64,000 bases of DNA. Source: Vibrio casei (GTDB lineage Bacteria > Pseudomonadota > Gammaproteobacteria > Enterobacterales > Vibrionaceae). A model generated the notes under the pieces. That model saw only the letters and a program-made list of their open reading frames with translations, did not search any database and was not told where the DNA came from. A program made the position numbers and the translations under genes. Positions 55,701-64,000 of this stretch are shown here, piece by piece; the stretch's first letter is position 1, and each line of letters starts with the position of its first letter. The DNA is taken from the NCBI RefSeq assembly GCF_002218025.2, contig NZ_AP018680.1, positions 496,001 through 560,000 on the forward strand, in the 5' to 3' direction.

Positions 55701-56628
55701 TATTTTTGTTCCACAATGGGAAAAAAGCAAAGATGAAAAGCTTATTCGAAATCTGCCAAAAGAAGAGCCTTTAATTAGCTCATTTGATAGAAAGTTCCAT
55801 GAAAATATGCCGAATTTAGTTTTGAAAGTTGGTGATCTTTGGCTGCAAGGTTATAAGGTCGGAAAAGTTGACATGCAGTTGAAGCGTGAAAAAGATAAGT
55901 TGGTGTGGAAGAACCTTGATTTTAATACTGGATCTAATCATTTAAAAGCAACTGGTTGGTGGCAATTGTCGGGTAATAAGAGCCATTCCGATTTTAATTT
56001 TAGTCTGACTGGAAAAAACAATTCGGATGTTATGGAGCGATTTGGGATTAATTCTGGAATTCAAAAAGCCTCTTTTGATATTGAGATAAACTCCAACTGG
56101 GATGGTGCACCTTGGTCGGTTAAAACGGAAACGTTGAATGGTAATGTTAAGACCAAATTTAAAGATGGTGTTATCACAGATGTCAACGGTGCTGCACGTT
56201 TGTTAGGCTTGTTTAGTTTAGATTCGATTATTCGTAAAATGAAACTCGATTTTACGGGAGTGTTTGATAATGGTATGACGTTTGATTCTATTTCGGGCAC
56301 TGGAAAAATAAGTAAAGGTGTATTCATTACAAATGATCTGGATATGGATGGCTCGGCAGGGGATCTAAGTTTACGAGGTAAAGCGGATCTTAATACGCAG
56401 TTAGTGGATGCCGAAGTGACATTTATTCCAGACCTAACATCCAGTATTCCATTAGTTGCTGCATTTGCGGTGACACCACAGGCCGCCATTGCTGTTTTTG
56501 CGATTACCAAAGTATTATCTCCGGTCGTGGATGTATTTACTAAAATTCAATATGAAATAAAAGGGCCGCTTGATGACCCTTCAGTAAAAGAAATCTCGCG
56601 AAGTAAGGGCGAATATAAGTTGAATTAG
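52708..56628 (+). CDS. yhdP: YhdP family AsmA-like envelope protein
   Basis: A 1306-residue protein with one N-terminal membrane helix (about residues 9-30) and a long periplasmic beta-groove of the AsmA/TamB/YhdP kind; the C-terminal conserved block is at about 1080-1300. YhdP, with TamB and YdbH, moves phospholipid from the inner to the outer membrane in E. coli. It starts at GTG 52708, preceded by TGGAG eight bases upstream, 12 bases after rng. Confidence 0.9.
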   Translation: MTLATRLWRSLLWMVLTVAVLLAVTVTALRLFLPNLNQYRSDIEAQLLETTGLHFKVQDIKGYWGNISPSLALKNLQILLPNENKPILTVSRVDGELDLLSSLIHLKPKLANVEIQGLNADVSRWPLLPDDSEPQAPEADTLDSIKNIQNVFLKQLGEFSLVDSSVQYLALNGEVRRLDIDRLRWQNDGHNHKAEGVVSIAGGNLNKISVIANFREKGDLRFIDGDFFVSGQNIRVTPWMTAYLKDSTTIHSGRVSLNSWFSLKQGKPTDALVELLPSHLIWGDEKQPHQLNILHGVVKLKPKDKGWFIQGQQFDIETNQIKWPQFRFSVNFQPDHQAINVSQLQVGNLTPLVGLSSKDDSAMDWIKKIEPTGTIQDIRIDLPKELKQFTYSAKLVDVGIKQWELLPEVHKLSADITGDLNTASIKATLKDDTLPYGDVFQAPLVINDGKVNLVWQSDDQGWRIWADKIQVKTPDLEAIGEFKLDFPKGKSPFLAIYAEADAKKAGETWRYLPTLALGRDLTNYLSTAIQGGSAKTAKILWYGSLDDFPYQNNKGVFQVKVGLQDGRFSFDTAWPPITDLQLNLLFHNDSMYLDSDSATLMDVKAQHVSGVIPSLSEGGHIEITAQAQAEGSAIRDYMMATPLVDSVGAALTAVKVSGPVGSKFTITVPFNGDDASVTGYAKLKNNPIEVQSPPIQLEKATGKITFDNDVVKGAGIKASLLKQPISLDFSGQNQSKGYGVSIDVVGDADLVKLRKEVPSSWLTPLSGHAPWNLGVDIQLNDVGFTYQIDGGSDLEYLTSNYPEPLGKALGIKVKARLQAAGNQQVLNARVTLPEVKYQADIDIRPSTPVLTATNLVVGRGDFKVSPIGGHFVSVNRHKFNADNWLDFILDETRLVKVEGVDNDPKVVKLVPHTDGIKVTAVDNKTTRSGIHFPAIPMPEVVDVNTQTLTLGELDWHKVKFNAVHKAHDWKMKVSSSEAVGSGSFRNNRDLDLNLNSVHIFVPQWEKSKDEKLIRNLPKEEPLISSFDRKFHENMPNLVLKVGDLWLQGYKVGKVDMQLKREKDKLVWKNLDFNTGSNHLKATGWWQLSGNKSHSDFNFSLTGKNNSDVMERFGINSGIQKASFDIEINSNWDGAPWSVKTETLNGNVKTKFKDGVITDVNGAARLLGLFSLDSIIRKMKLDFTGVFDNGMTFDSISGTGKISKGVFITNDLDMDGSAGDLSLRGKADLNTQLVDAEVTFIPDLTSSIPLVAAFAVTPQAAIAVFAITKVLSPVVDVFTKIQYEIKGPLDDPSVKEISRSKGEYKLN

Positions 56629-56693
56629 GCACATGAATCCGTTGAATGGATTCTAGTCATTAACGATAAATGGTATTTCATTAAGGAGTGATG

Positions 56694-57512
56694 ATGTCGA
56701 GAGTTGGATTAATTCAAATGACGTCAGGGGCGGATCCTGATGCCAATTTAATTTATATCGAGCAACAACTTGAAGTGATGCAGAAAAAAGGCATCGATTG
56801 GGTCATTTTGCCTGAAAATGCGATTATTTTTGGTCAGCGTAGTGATTATCATCGTTATGCGGAAGAGCTCAATCAAGGTCGGCTGCAATCAGAGCTTGCT
56901 CAACTTGCTATTCGTTTTAATGTTTGGCTCATTGTTGGATCTTTTCCCGTCAAATGTGAGGGTGAGGTGAAAACCACTTGCTTGGTTTTTTCGGCTCAAG
57001 GTGAATTATGGGCTGACTACGATAAACTTCACATGTTTGATGTGGAAGTCAGTGATAGCCATCAACGTTATCGCGAATCGGATACGTTTTTATCTGGAAA
57101 CCGTATCGTTGTGGCGGATACGCCTTTTGCTCAACTTGGACTTTCTATTTGTTATGACGTGCGCTTTCCTGAGCTTTTCTCCCAATTACGTCAATTGGGC
57201 GCTGATGTCATTACGGTTCCTGCTGCATTTACTTATGTCACGGGGCAGGCTCATTGGGAAGTTTTGTTGCGCGCTCGAGCTATAGAAACGCAATGCTGGA
57301 TTGTAGCAGTGGGACAAACCGGTACCCATCCATGCGGTCGTCAAACTTGGGGAAATTCTATGGTTATTGACCCTTGGGGACGAATCATTGACAGTTTATC
57401 CGAGACAGCAGGGCACTTAATCGTTACCATTGATACTAATATTAACCACGAAATCCGAGAAAAAATGCCTGTTGTGCAACATGCTCGTTTTTCTAGTCAG
57501 TTAAAATCTTAA
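56694..57512 (+). CDS. Carbon-nitrogen hydrolase (nitrilase superfamily), Nit1-like
   Basis: A 272-residue amidase of the nitrilase superfamily. The catalytic triad is in view: Glu in [10 protein letters not shown], Lys in YDKLHMFDV and Cys in [11 protein letters not shown]. The layout resembles Nit1/deaminated-glutathione amidases, but the substrate is not proven. AAGGAG at 56683-56688 lies five bases before ATG 56694. An upstream in-frame GTG/ATG at 56688/56691 is too close to it. It lies between yhdP and tldD and is probably co-transcribed. Confidence 0.85.
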   Translation: MSRVGLIQMTSGADPDANLIYIEQQLEVMQKKGIDWVILPENAIIFGQRSDYHRYAEELNQGRLQSELAQLAIRFNVWLIVGSFPVKCEGEVKTTCLVFSAQGELWADYDKLHMFDVEVSDSHQRYRESDTFLSGNRIVVADTPFAQLGLSICYDVRFPELFSQLRQLGADVITVPAAFTYVTGQAHWEVLLRARAIETQCWIVAVGQTGTHPCGRQTWGNSMVIDPWGRIIDSLSETAGHLIVTIDTNINHEIREKMPVVQHARFSSQLKS

Positions 57513-57529
57513 TTATTGATAGAGTACCT

Positions 57530-58978
57530 ATGACACTTAGTACGGTAGAAAAAGACTTATTAACGGCATCGGGCCTAACCGATAGCGATATTCAAAATAC
57601 CCTTGCGAGTATTGCCACCAGACATATTGATTATGCCGATATCTATTTTCAATCTAGCTGGCACGAGTCGTTAGTCTTAGAAGACAGTATTATTAAAGAC
57701 GGTTCTTTTAATATTGATCGCGGTGTTGGGATCCGCGCGATTGCTGGTGAAAAAACTGGCTTTGCTTATTCCGATCAAATTGATATTAACGGTTTACAAC
57801 AAAGTGCGATAGCGGCACGTGGGATTGCTCAACAAGGACAAAATGCCACAGTAAAATCGTTCACTCGTAAAGTCACCCCTCAGACTTACCAAGCGATCAA
57901 TCCTTTAGAAAGCTTAGATAAGCAGCAAAAAATTGAACTGCTTAAACAAATTGATGCTTACATTCGTAGTAAAGAACCTTTAATTCAAGAAGTGTCCGTG
58001 AGTATTAGTGGCGTATATGAACAAATTCTTGTAGCAGCGACCGATGGTACTTATGCCGGAGATATACGCCCATTAGTTCGTTTATCTATAAGCGTCTTAG
58101 TGCAACGTGGCGATCGCCGGGAACGTGGCAGCGCGGGTGGTGGTGGCCGTTATGGCTATCAGGCCTTTATGCAAACGTTAGAGGATGGTAAAACTCAAGC
58201 TATCCACTTTGCCGATGAAGCGATTCGTCAAGCCCTTGTTAATTTGGAAGCCGATGAAGCACCAGCAGGCACCATGCCAGTGGTATTGGGTTCAGGTTGG
58301 CCAGGTGTATTACTGCATGAAGCGGTAGGGCATGGTTTGGAAGGGGACTTTAACCGTAAAGAGTCCTCTGTGTTCTCTGGCAAACTGGGTCAAAAAGTCA
58401 CCTCGGATTTATGTACAATTGTTGATGATGGCACGTTAAAAGATCTACGTGGTTCATTAAATATTGATGATGAAGGTGTCGAAGGCCAATACAATACATT
58501 GATTGAAAATGGTGTATTAAAAGGGTATATGCAAGATAAGCATAATGCGGGTTTAATGGGCGTTGCGCCAACCGGTAATGGTCGCCGTGAGTCGTATGCT
58601 CATTTACCAATGCCACGCATGACCAACACGTATATGCTGCCTGGCGAACACATGCCTGAAGAAATCATTTCAACCATTAAGAAGGGCCTATACGCACCAA
58701 ATTTTGGTGGTGGTCAGGTTGATATTACGTCGGGTAAATTTGTGTTCTCGGCATCAGAAGCTTATTTGATTGAAGATGGTAAAATTACCCGCCCAGTTAA
58801 AGGGGCGACGTTGGTTGGTTCTGGTATTGAAGCGATGCAGCAAGTTTCAATGGTCGGTAATGACTTATCGATTGATAAAGGTGTAGGTGTGTGTGGTAAA
58901 GCAGGGCAGAGCGTTCCTGTAGGCGTAGGCCAGCCAACGTTAAAGCTAGATTCAATTACGGTGGGTGGTACGCAGTAG
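57530..58978 (+). CDS. tldD: Metalloprotease TldD
   Basis: The zinc-binding subunit of the TldD/TldE protease, with the HEXXXH-type motif [11 protein letters not shown] (about residues 263-273); 482 residues. In E. coli the complex matures microcin B17 and helps degrade the CcdA antitoxin. Its partner pmbA (tldE) lies only about 0.9 kb away, beyond darP on the opposite strand. Confidence 0.96.
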   Translation: MTLSTVEKDLLTASGLTDSDIQNTLASIATRHIDYADIYFQSSWHESLVLEDSIIKDGSFNIDRGVGIRAIAGEKTGFAYSDQIDINGLQQSAIAARGIAQQGQNATVKSFTRKVTPQTYQAINPLESLDKQQKIELLKQIDAYIRSKEPLIQEVSVSISGVYEQILVAATDGTYAGDIRPLVRLSISVLVQRGDRRERGSAGGGGRYGYQAFMQTLEDGKTQAIHFADEAIRQALVNLEADEAPAGTMPVVLGSGWPGVLLHEAVGHGLEGDFNRKESSVFSGKLGQKVTSDLCTIVDDGTLKDLRGSLNIDDEGVEGQYNTLIENGVLKGYMQDKHNAGLMGVAPTGNGRRESYAHLPMPRMTNTYMLPGEHMPEEIISTIKKGLYAPNFGGGQVDITSGKFVFSASEAYLIEDGKITRPVKGATLVGSGIEAMQQVSMVGNDLSIDKGVGVCGKAGQSVPVGVGQPTLKLDSITVGGTQ

Positions 58979-59122
58979 AGCACAGTGAATCGTTCAAAAG
59001 TATCAGGGAAGTAGCGTTTTATCTTGGTTAAGTGATAAGTGAAACCATGATGGTATCTCGGCTATCGACGTTGATTAACCTCAGGTTTTGATAAGAGTGT
59101 TATACACTTGAATGGTTCTAGT

Positions 59123-59186
59123 TGTCTAAACTTGACTTTAATAGGAGATCTTTCCTATTAAAGTCATTATCAGTAGGAACTTAGAC
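59123..59186. repeat. Inverted repeat between tldD and darP
   Basis: TGACTTTAATAGGA (59133-59146) and TCCTATTAAAGTCA (59153-59166) are perfect 14-base complements around GATCTT. An outer pair, GTCTAA (59123-59128) and TTAGAC (59181-59186), extends the structure. There is no T-run on either strand. It probably ends or stabilises both converging transcripts, but could be a cruciform site. Confidence 0.6.
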
Positions 59187-59191
59187 AGTTT

Positions 59192-59731
59192 CTACTCTTC
59201 TTCTGATTCTTTTTGTTCTTTAAGCTCTTTTAATATTTGAAAAATTTCACGCGATGCTTTTGGTGGCTTATTCGCGCCTTTTTCTTTTTGAGCTTGTCGA
59301 GCGAGTTGGCGTAAGCGTTGACGATCCGCGTCTGGGTAAGTTGTCATCACTTCTTCAATCGCAGGATCCACATCAACAATGATACGATCTCGCATTTGCT
59401 CAAGTTTGTGCAATTCAGCGGTGGCTTGAGAGTGCTTATTACGTAATTTGTCGAGTTCAGCTTGGATCGGTTCAGGATCGATGTGACGCATCAATTTACC
59501 GATATATTGAAGTTGGCGACGCTTGGCTTCATTTTTAAAACGTTGCGCGTTATCGATAGCTTGGCGTAAATCATCACTGATTGGAAATTTATCGAGCGCT
59601 GATGATTTGAGACCAACTAATTCTTCGCCTAATTTTTGCAAGGCATCCATATCTTCTTTCATCTCAGTTTTACTTACCCAGATGATCTCTTCTTCTTCTT
59701 CCCAAGGGGCTTTTTGATTTTTACGAGCCAT
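59192..59731 (-). CDS. darP: DarP (YjgA/DUF615), ribosome-associated 50S assembly factor
   Basis: A 179-residue, highly charged, mostly helical protein beginning [20 protein letters not shown]. The central segment [17 protein letters not shown] is the DUF615 signature. The E. coli protein binds 50S precursors near the peptidyl-transferase centre. It is divergent from pmbA, as in most gammaproteobacteria. Confidence 0.93.
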   Translation of the reverse strand: MARKNQKAPWEEEEEIIWVSKTEMKEDMDALQKLGEELVGLKSSALDKFPISDDLRQAIDNAQRFKNEAKRRQLQYIGKLMRHIDPEPIQAELDKLRNKHSQATAELHKLEQMRDRIIVDVDPAIEEVMTTYPDADRQRLRQLARQAQKEKGANKPPKASREIFQILKELKEQKESEEE

Positions 59732-59855
59732 AATGTCTACTTATTCTTAATATGAGAATGTTATTGGCCTATTTTAGCAAGAATTATGGGGAGAAAGCGA
59801 AATTCTTGTTATCCTAAGGGCAATATCGATGAAATAAACCAAATTAAGAGTGGAT

Positions 59856-61199
59856 ATGGACGCAAAACAGCAAATTGCTCAGCAAAAAATCGAACTTGAA
59901 GCAGCCGTCGCCAAAGCTTTGGAGACCGCGAGTGTCAGTGCGGACGCTGTTGAAGTGGCAATCACGAAAACAACGGGCATCAGTGTAACCACACATGACT
60001 GCGAAGTTGAGAATGTTGAATTTAATAGTGATGGTGCTTTAGGTATTACAGTTTATCGTGGTCAGTGTAAGGGAAGTGCCTCAACCTCTGATTTGAGTGA
60101 TAAGGCTATTCAAAAAGCGGTTGCAGCTGCATTGGATATTGCAAGATACACTTCTCCTGATCCATACGCTGGACCTGCTCCAAAAGAATTGATGGTGAAA
60201 AATATTCCAGATTTGGATCTATTTCATCCTGATGAGCCGAACCCCGATTATGCCTCTGAAATGGCCGTTCGTGCAGAACAAGCGGCGTTAGAATACAGTG
60301 ATAAAATAAAGCAAAGTGATGGCGCAAGTTATGACAGCCATTATGGTATTAAAGTGTATGGTAATAGCCACGGTTTACTTGTGAGTAATGCTTCGAGCCG
60401 TCATAGCCTGAGTTGTAGCGTGATTGGTGCGGGTAAAGCGGGTGAGATGGAGCGTGATTACAGCTATACCGTTGCACGCCATAAAGATGACTTATGGACG
60501 CCTGAACGAGTTGGTCTGGAAGCGGCGAAGAAAACCATTGATCGCCTTGATGCCCGACAAGTGAAAACGGGGCAATTTCCGGTGTTATTTCAAGCAGACG
60601 TTGCGACGGGCTTACTTGGTCATTTAGTGATGGCCATTAGTGGTGGGAGTTTATACCGCAAGTCTTCATTTTTATTGGATCGTTTGAATACGCAAGTTTT
60701 ACCGAATTGGTTTAATGTTGCCGAGAAGCCTCATGTGTTACGTGGCTTAGCTTCTGGTGCTTTTGACAGCGAAGGGGTATTTACTAAAGACGCTCAAATT
60801 ATTAATGATGGTGTTTTGTCTACCTACCTGTTAACAAGCTATGCAGCACGTAAAATGGGCATGACACCCACTGGACATGCAGGTGGTATTCATAACTGGT
60901 TTGTTGAATCAACCGGACAAAATTTTTCCCAGTTAGTCAAAGAAATGAATACAGGTTTAATTGTGACTGAGTTAATGGGGCAAGGCGTGAATATGGTGAC
61001 GGGTGACTATTCACGTGGTGCAGCCGGTTTTTGGGTTGAGAATGGCGTGATTCAATATCCAGTATCTGAAATTACGATTGCTGGAAATTTGGAAACTATG
61101 TTTAAAAATATTGTTGCAGTTGGTGATGATGTTGAAACTCGCTCACAGATCCAAACGGGTTCTATTTTAATTGAGTCGATGAAAGTGGCTGGTGAATAA
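59856..61199 (+). CDS. pmbA: Metalloprotease subunit PmbA (TldE)
   Basis: A 447-residue member of the TldD/PmbA family without the zinc-binding HEXXXH motif, so it is the regulatory or structural partner of TldD. Family blocks include [19 protein letters not shown] and [23 protein letters not shown] 59856 is preferred: AAGAG lies five bases upstream. An in-frame GTG (59850) overlaps that site. Confidence 0.96.
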   Translation: MDAKQQIAQQKIELEAAVAKALETASVSADAVEVAITKTTGISVTTHDCEVENVEFNSDGALGITVYRGQCKGSASTSDLSDKAIQKAVAAALDIARYTSPDPYAGPAPKELMVKNIPDLDLFHPDEPNPDYASEMAVRAEQAALEYSDKIKQSDGASYDSHYGIKVYGNSHGLLVSNASSRHSLSCSVIGAGKAGEMERDYSYTVARHKDDLWTPERVGLEAAKKTIDRLDARQVKTGQFPVLFQADVATGLLGHLVMAISGGSLYRKSSFLLDRLNTQVLPNWFNVAEKPHVLRGLASGAFDSEGVFTKDAQIINDGVLSTYLLTSYAARKMGMTPTGHAGGIHNWFVESTGQNFSQLVKEMNTGLIVTELMGQGVNMVTGDYSRGAAGFWVENGVIQYPVSEITIAGNLETMFKNIVAVGDDVETRSQIQTGSILIESMKVAGE

Positions 61200-61245
61200 A
61201 AATTTAGCTAGGCGATATAAATTTATAATTTCTAGTTAGAGATAC

Positions 61246-61286
61246 AAAAATGGCAGAAAGCATGAATATTGTTTCTGCCATTTTTT
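61246..61286 (+). terminator. Terminator of pmbA
   Basis: AAAAATGGCAGAAA (61246-61259) pairs perfectly with TTTCTGCCATTTTT (61272-61285) around a 12-base loop and ends in a T-run. It may also serve mgtE, which converges on it. Confidence 0.82.
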
Positions 61287-61352
61287 ACGCTTAATATCCA
61301 ATATCAAAGTAACGTCATTAGAATTCATCTTGCAAAAAAATAATGATTTTAT

Positions 61353-62723
61353 TTAAATGAGATGTAACTTAATCATTAATGTTGCTAGCCCTAAAAATGC
61401 GGATAAGCCGACCATATCGGTAACCGTAGTGAGTGCCATACCGCCAGCGAGTGCGGGGTCAATATTCATTTTCTTCAGGAATATTGGAATGGTGACACCT
61501 GCAATACCCGCCGCTAATAAGTTCGCCAGCATTGCTGCTGACATAATTAACCCAAGGATAAGGCTGTCTTTCCACAAGACAACAATACCGCCAATGATTA
61601 ATGCCCACATGATTCCATTTAATAATCCAATGGAAGCTTCTTTTAATAGCAGTGAGCGTTGGTTGGTATTACCAATATGACCAAGCGCCAAACCACGAAT
61701 AACCAGTGCCACCGTTTGATTGCCAGCGACACCTCCCATTGACGGTACGATAGTCATTAATACAGCAACCGACGCCATTTGGGCGAGCGTACCTTCAAAC
61801 ATATTGGATACCGAAGCAGCTGCTAAAGCGGCAAGTACATTGGCACCAAGCCAGACACTACGACGACGTACTGATTTTACGACAGGAGCAAAAGTATCTT
61901 CATCATCGACGAGACCCGCCATACTCATCATTGAGTGTTCCGCATCTTCACGGATAACATCCACCACGTCATCGATGGTGATACGACCTACTAATTGACC
62001 TTCATGATTCACTACCGGTGCTGAAACCCAGTTACGACGTTCAAATAAGTTGGCGACATCCGTAGCACTGGTGTCTACGGAAATCGCTTCATCTGCATCA
62101 TCCATTAAATCGGCAACAGAGACATCAGGTTGTGCGGTAATTAGATTGGTTAATGATAAGTGGCCAATGAGCTTATCTTCAGTATCAATAACATAGAGTG
62201 CATCAGTTGCTTCGGGTAGTTTGCCTTTCATGCGTAAATAACGTAAGACAACATCCACATCGACATCACTGCGAATCGTGATCACATCGGTGTTCATTAA
62301 ACCACCGGCACTGTCCTCAGAATAAGAAAGTGCAGTTTCTACTCGTTCACGATCTTCAGACCCCATTTGATCAAGAACTTCACGAGAGACATCATCCGGT
62401 AAGCTACGCAGGACATAGGCTACATCATCGGTGTCCATGCCTTCTGTTGCTTCAGCCAGTTTTTCCGGTGCCATTTTGGACACGATGCTATCTTTGATGT
62501 CTTCGGAGAGCTCATCAAGAATTTCACCGTAATCTTCAGGATCGGTAAGCTGCCAAAGGACATCACGACTTTTATGGGGAGATGCTTCTAAAAGATGAGC
62601 GATATCTTCTGGTTCCATATCCTGCAATTGTCTGCGGACATGGACAAAGCGGCCATCTTCAATGGCTTCGCTGACTTCTTGGAGGGTTTGATGGGTGAGT
62701 TCAAACTCTAGTTGTTCAGCCAT
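61353..62723 (-). CDS. mgtE: Magnesium transporter MgtE
   Basis: A 456-residue Mg2+ channel. A cytoplasmic MgtE_N helical domain (about residues 30-130) and tandem CBS domains (about 133-255) gate a C-terminal membrane domain of five helices (about 285-455) containing VPSMGGVAGNQTVALVIRGLA and GGMALTTVTDMVGL. A strong ribosome binding site, AGGAGGAGAG, lies just before ATG 62723. It is upstream of pmbA on the opposite strand and downstream of npr. Confidence 0.95.
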   Translation of the reverse strand: MAEQLEFELTHQTLQEVSEAIEDGRFVHVRRQLQDMEPEDIAHLLEASPHKSRDVLWQLTDPEDYGEILDELSEDIKDSIVSKMAPEKLAEATEGMDTDDVAYVLRSLPDDVSREVLDQMGSEDRERVETALSYSEDSAGGLMNTDVITIRSDVDVDVVLRYLRMKGKLPEATDALYVIDTEDKLIGHLSLTNLITAQPDVSVADLMDDADEAISVDTSATDVANLFERRNWVSAPVVNHEGQLVGRITIDDVVDVIREDAEHSMMSMAGLVDDEDTFAPVVKSVRRRSVWLGANVLAALAAASVSNMFEGTLAQMASVAVLMTIVPSMGGVAGNQTVALVIRGLALGHIGNTNQRSLLLKEASIGLLNGIMWALIIGGIVVLWKDSLILGLIMSAAMLANLLAAGIAGVTIPIFLKKMNIDPALAGGMALTTVTDMVGLSAFLGLATLMIKLHLI

Positions 62724-62820
62724 ACTCTCCTCCTAATAAATATTTTAGGCATGAATACTAGCCTAATTTAAGGCGAAATGTCATTTGTTTACTAGGAGCA
62801 GAAAAAGAAATTTAGATAGG

Positions 62821-63096
62821 TTATTCTTCTTCGTCGAATTTTTGTTCTATTAATGCACAAATTGCAAAGAGTGCTTGTTCGGCCTGAGCACCTTGTGCAC
62901 TCACATCAATATGTTGGCCTTGAGAGGATTCAAGCAGTAATAGACCCATAACACTATCGGCTGTTACTTCTTTCTCACCATTGCTGATGGTTACCACGGC
63001 ATCAAAACTTTGAGCTAATTCAACTAACTTTATGGCTGCGCGAGCATGTAACCCTAAACGATTTTGAATTAAAATGGTTTGATTACATTGAGTCAT
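62821..63096 (-). CDS. ptsO: Phosphocarrier NPr of the nitrogen PTS
   Basis: A 91-residue HPr-like protein; the phosphorylated histidine is His17 in RLGLHARAA, and the Ser46-equivalent region reads [14 protein letters not shown]. NPr passes phosphate from EI-Ntr to EIIA-Ntr (PtsN), a regulatory relay for potassium and nitrogen. The ATG (63096) overlaps the rapZ stop, so the two are translationally coupled. Confidence 0.94.
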   Translation of the reverse strand: MTQCNQTILIQNRLGLHARAAIKLVELAQSFDAVVTISNGEKEVTADSVMGLLLLESSQGQHIDVSAQGAQAEQALFAICALIEQKFDEEE

Positions 63097-63953
63097 TACA
63101 TATTCTTCTCTAGGCTAGTATGTCGAATTTGGACTTGATGGCCTTCTGCTTTGAAGTATTCACCAAGTTTTTGAGTTAAGTAAACTGAGCGATGCTTCCC
63201 ACCAGTACAACCAATCGCAACGGTTAGATAGCTTCGGTTATTCTTTTCAAGCAAAGGCAGCCATTTAGAAATAAAACCTTGGATGCTGTGATTAAGTTCG
63301 ATGACCTCTGGCTGAGTATCAAGAAAATCAACAATCGGTTGATCAAGGCCAGTTAATGGGCGCAATTCTGGTACCCAATGTGGATTGGGTAAAAAGCGTA
63401 CATCAAACACATAGTCGGCATCATTAGGTAGACCATATTTAAAGCCAAAGGATTCAAATACCATCACTAAATCTTTTGACTCTCTACCTTGTACTCGAAT
63501 CCGGACCGTTTCACTTAATTCATGCAAAGATAAGTTACTACTGTCGAGTACTAAATCAGCTTCTTCTTTTAGGTTTAATAGAAGGTTTTTTTCAAGTTCA
63601 ATCGCTTGCTCAAGAGACAGTTTATCTTTTGACCTCGAGAGAGGATGAAGGCGTCGAGTTTCACTATAACGTTTAAGTAACGTGCTCTCATCCGCATCTA
63701 AAAACAGAACATTGACATCATAGTTTTGTTTCAAGTTTTGCAGTGTGGTTGAAATCGCAGTCGGATCTTGCGGAAGGTTCCGTATATCAATACTGACCGC
63801 AACATTTTGTCTAATGCTACGAACGGAAGAGACAAAGTCATCCAATAAATTGACGGGTAGGTTATCAACACAGTAATAGCTGAGATCTTCTAATACTCGA
63901 AGCGCAACACTTTTTCCTGCGCCAGATTGACCGCTGACCACAATAATACGCAT
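63096..63953 (-). CDS. rapZ: RapZ, RNase adapter and nucleotide-binding protein
   Basis: Binds small RNAs such as GlmZ and directs RNase E cleavage, controlling glucosamine-6-phosphate synthesis in Enterobacteria. The Walker A motif GQSGAGKS is at residues 7-14 and Walker B lies near VLFLDADE. The C-terminal region has [13 protein letters not shown]. With ATG 63953 the protein has 285 residues and starts [11 protein letters not shown] as in the family. ATG 63977 would add eight residues and overlaps the preceding stop (TAATG); no clear ribosome binding site decides between them. ptsN-rapZ-npr order is typical. Confidence 0.94.
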   Translation of the reverse strand: MRIIVVSGQSGAGKSVALRVLEDLSYYCVDNLPVNLLDDFVSSVRSIRQNVAVSIDIRNLPQDPTAISTTLQNLKQNYDVNVLFLDADESTLLKRYSETRRLHPLSRSKDKLSLEQAIELEKNLLLNLKEEADLVLDSSNLSLHELSETVRIRVQGRESKDLVMVFESFGFKYGLPNDADYVFDVRFLPNPHWVPELRPLTGLDQPIVDFLDTQPEVIELNHSIQGFISKWLPLLEKNNRSYLTVAIGCTGGKHRSVYLTQKLGEYFKAEGHQVQIRHTSLEKNM

Positions 63954-63976
63954 TTTATCTGAATCGATAGGTGTCA

Positions 63977-64000
63977 TTAGTTGTTGACCATGATGTCATA
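63977..64000 (-). CDS. ptsN: C-terminal end of an upstream gene, probably ptsN (partial)
   Basis: The frame reading into rapZ from the window edge gives seven codons and a TAA (63979-63977): YDIMVNN. Its TAA overlaps an in-frame ATG of rapZ. PtsN (EIIA-Ntr) precedes rapZ in this family, so this is probably its tail, judged by position more than by sequence. Confidence 0.45.
   Translation of the reverse strand, partial: YDIMVNN

Overview
The window is core chromosome from a member of the Vibrionaceae (Vibrio or a close relative). It is AT-rich. The evidence for the family is a complete MSHA (mannose-sensitive haemagglutinin) type IV pilus locus in the order csrD/mshH-I-J-K-L-M-N-E-G-F-B-A-C-D-O-P-Q, a QstR-like competence regulator next to galU and ssb, a PglL-type O-oligosaccharyltransferase beside uvrA, and a lysine riboswitch ahead of lysC. 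I see no insertion sequence, prophage, integron, CRISPR array, rRNA or tRNA gene. The species cannot be fixed from sequence alone.

Layout. 1-3044 (minus strand): envelope proteases degS (cut by the window edge) and degQ, then zapG. 3210-9972 (plus): zapE; rplM-rpsI with a leader; the cytochrome bc1 operon petABC; and the starvation/proteolysis pair sspA-sspB. 10129-18600: methionine and lysine metabolism. metA and metH both carry a MetJ-type operator with the same 16-base core, a CPA1 Na+/H+ antiporter lies between them, and lysC is read from a lysine riboswitch. 18599-26475: an alanine/serine-glyoxylate-type aminotransferase, pglL, uvrA with an upstream LexA box, galU and qstR. 26780-47760: ssb followed by the MSHA locus. 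csrD to mshF supply the regulator, inner-membrane platform, secretin and ATPase. mshB to mshQ supply prepilins, pilins and a very large tip or adhesin-like protein. 47932-58978: mreBCD, maf, rng, yhdP, a nitrilase-family gene and tldD. 59192-64000: darP, pmbA (tldE), mgtE, npr, rapZ and the last codons of probable ptsN.

The genes that most clearly work together are those of MSHA. MshE carries the tandem N-terminal motifs typical of c-di-GMP-binding MshEN domains. MshG is the platform, MshI/J/K resemble PilM-N/PilO/PilP, MshL is the secretin and MshM is an ExeA-like ATPase. CsrD heads the locus with degenerate GGDEF and EAL domains.

The window is mostly well-conserved housekeeping DNA and I see no clear new defence or mobile system. 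The observations most worth following are: (i) a second full-length MshA-type major pilin gene directly after mshA, with its own intervening terminator and a hairpin over its ribosome binding site; (ii) five perfect copies of a 7-bp repeat inside the coding sequence of mshJ, where slippage would switch the frame; (iii) homopolymer tracts in pglL and zapE; and (iv) the duplicated N-terminal modules of MshQ.
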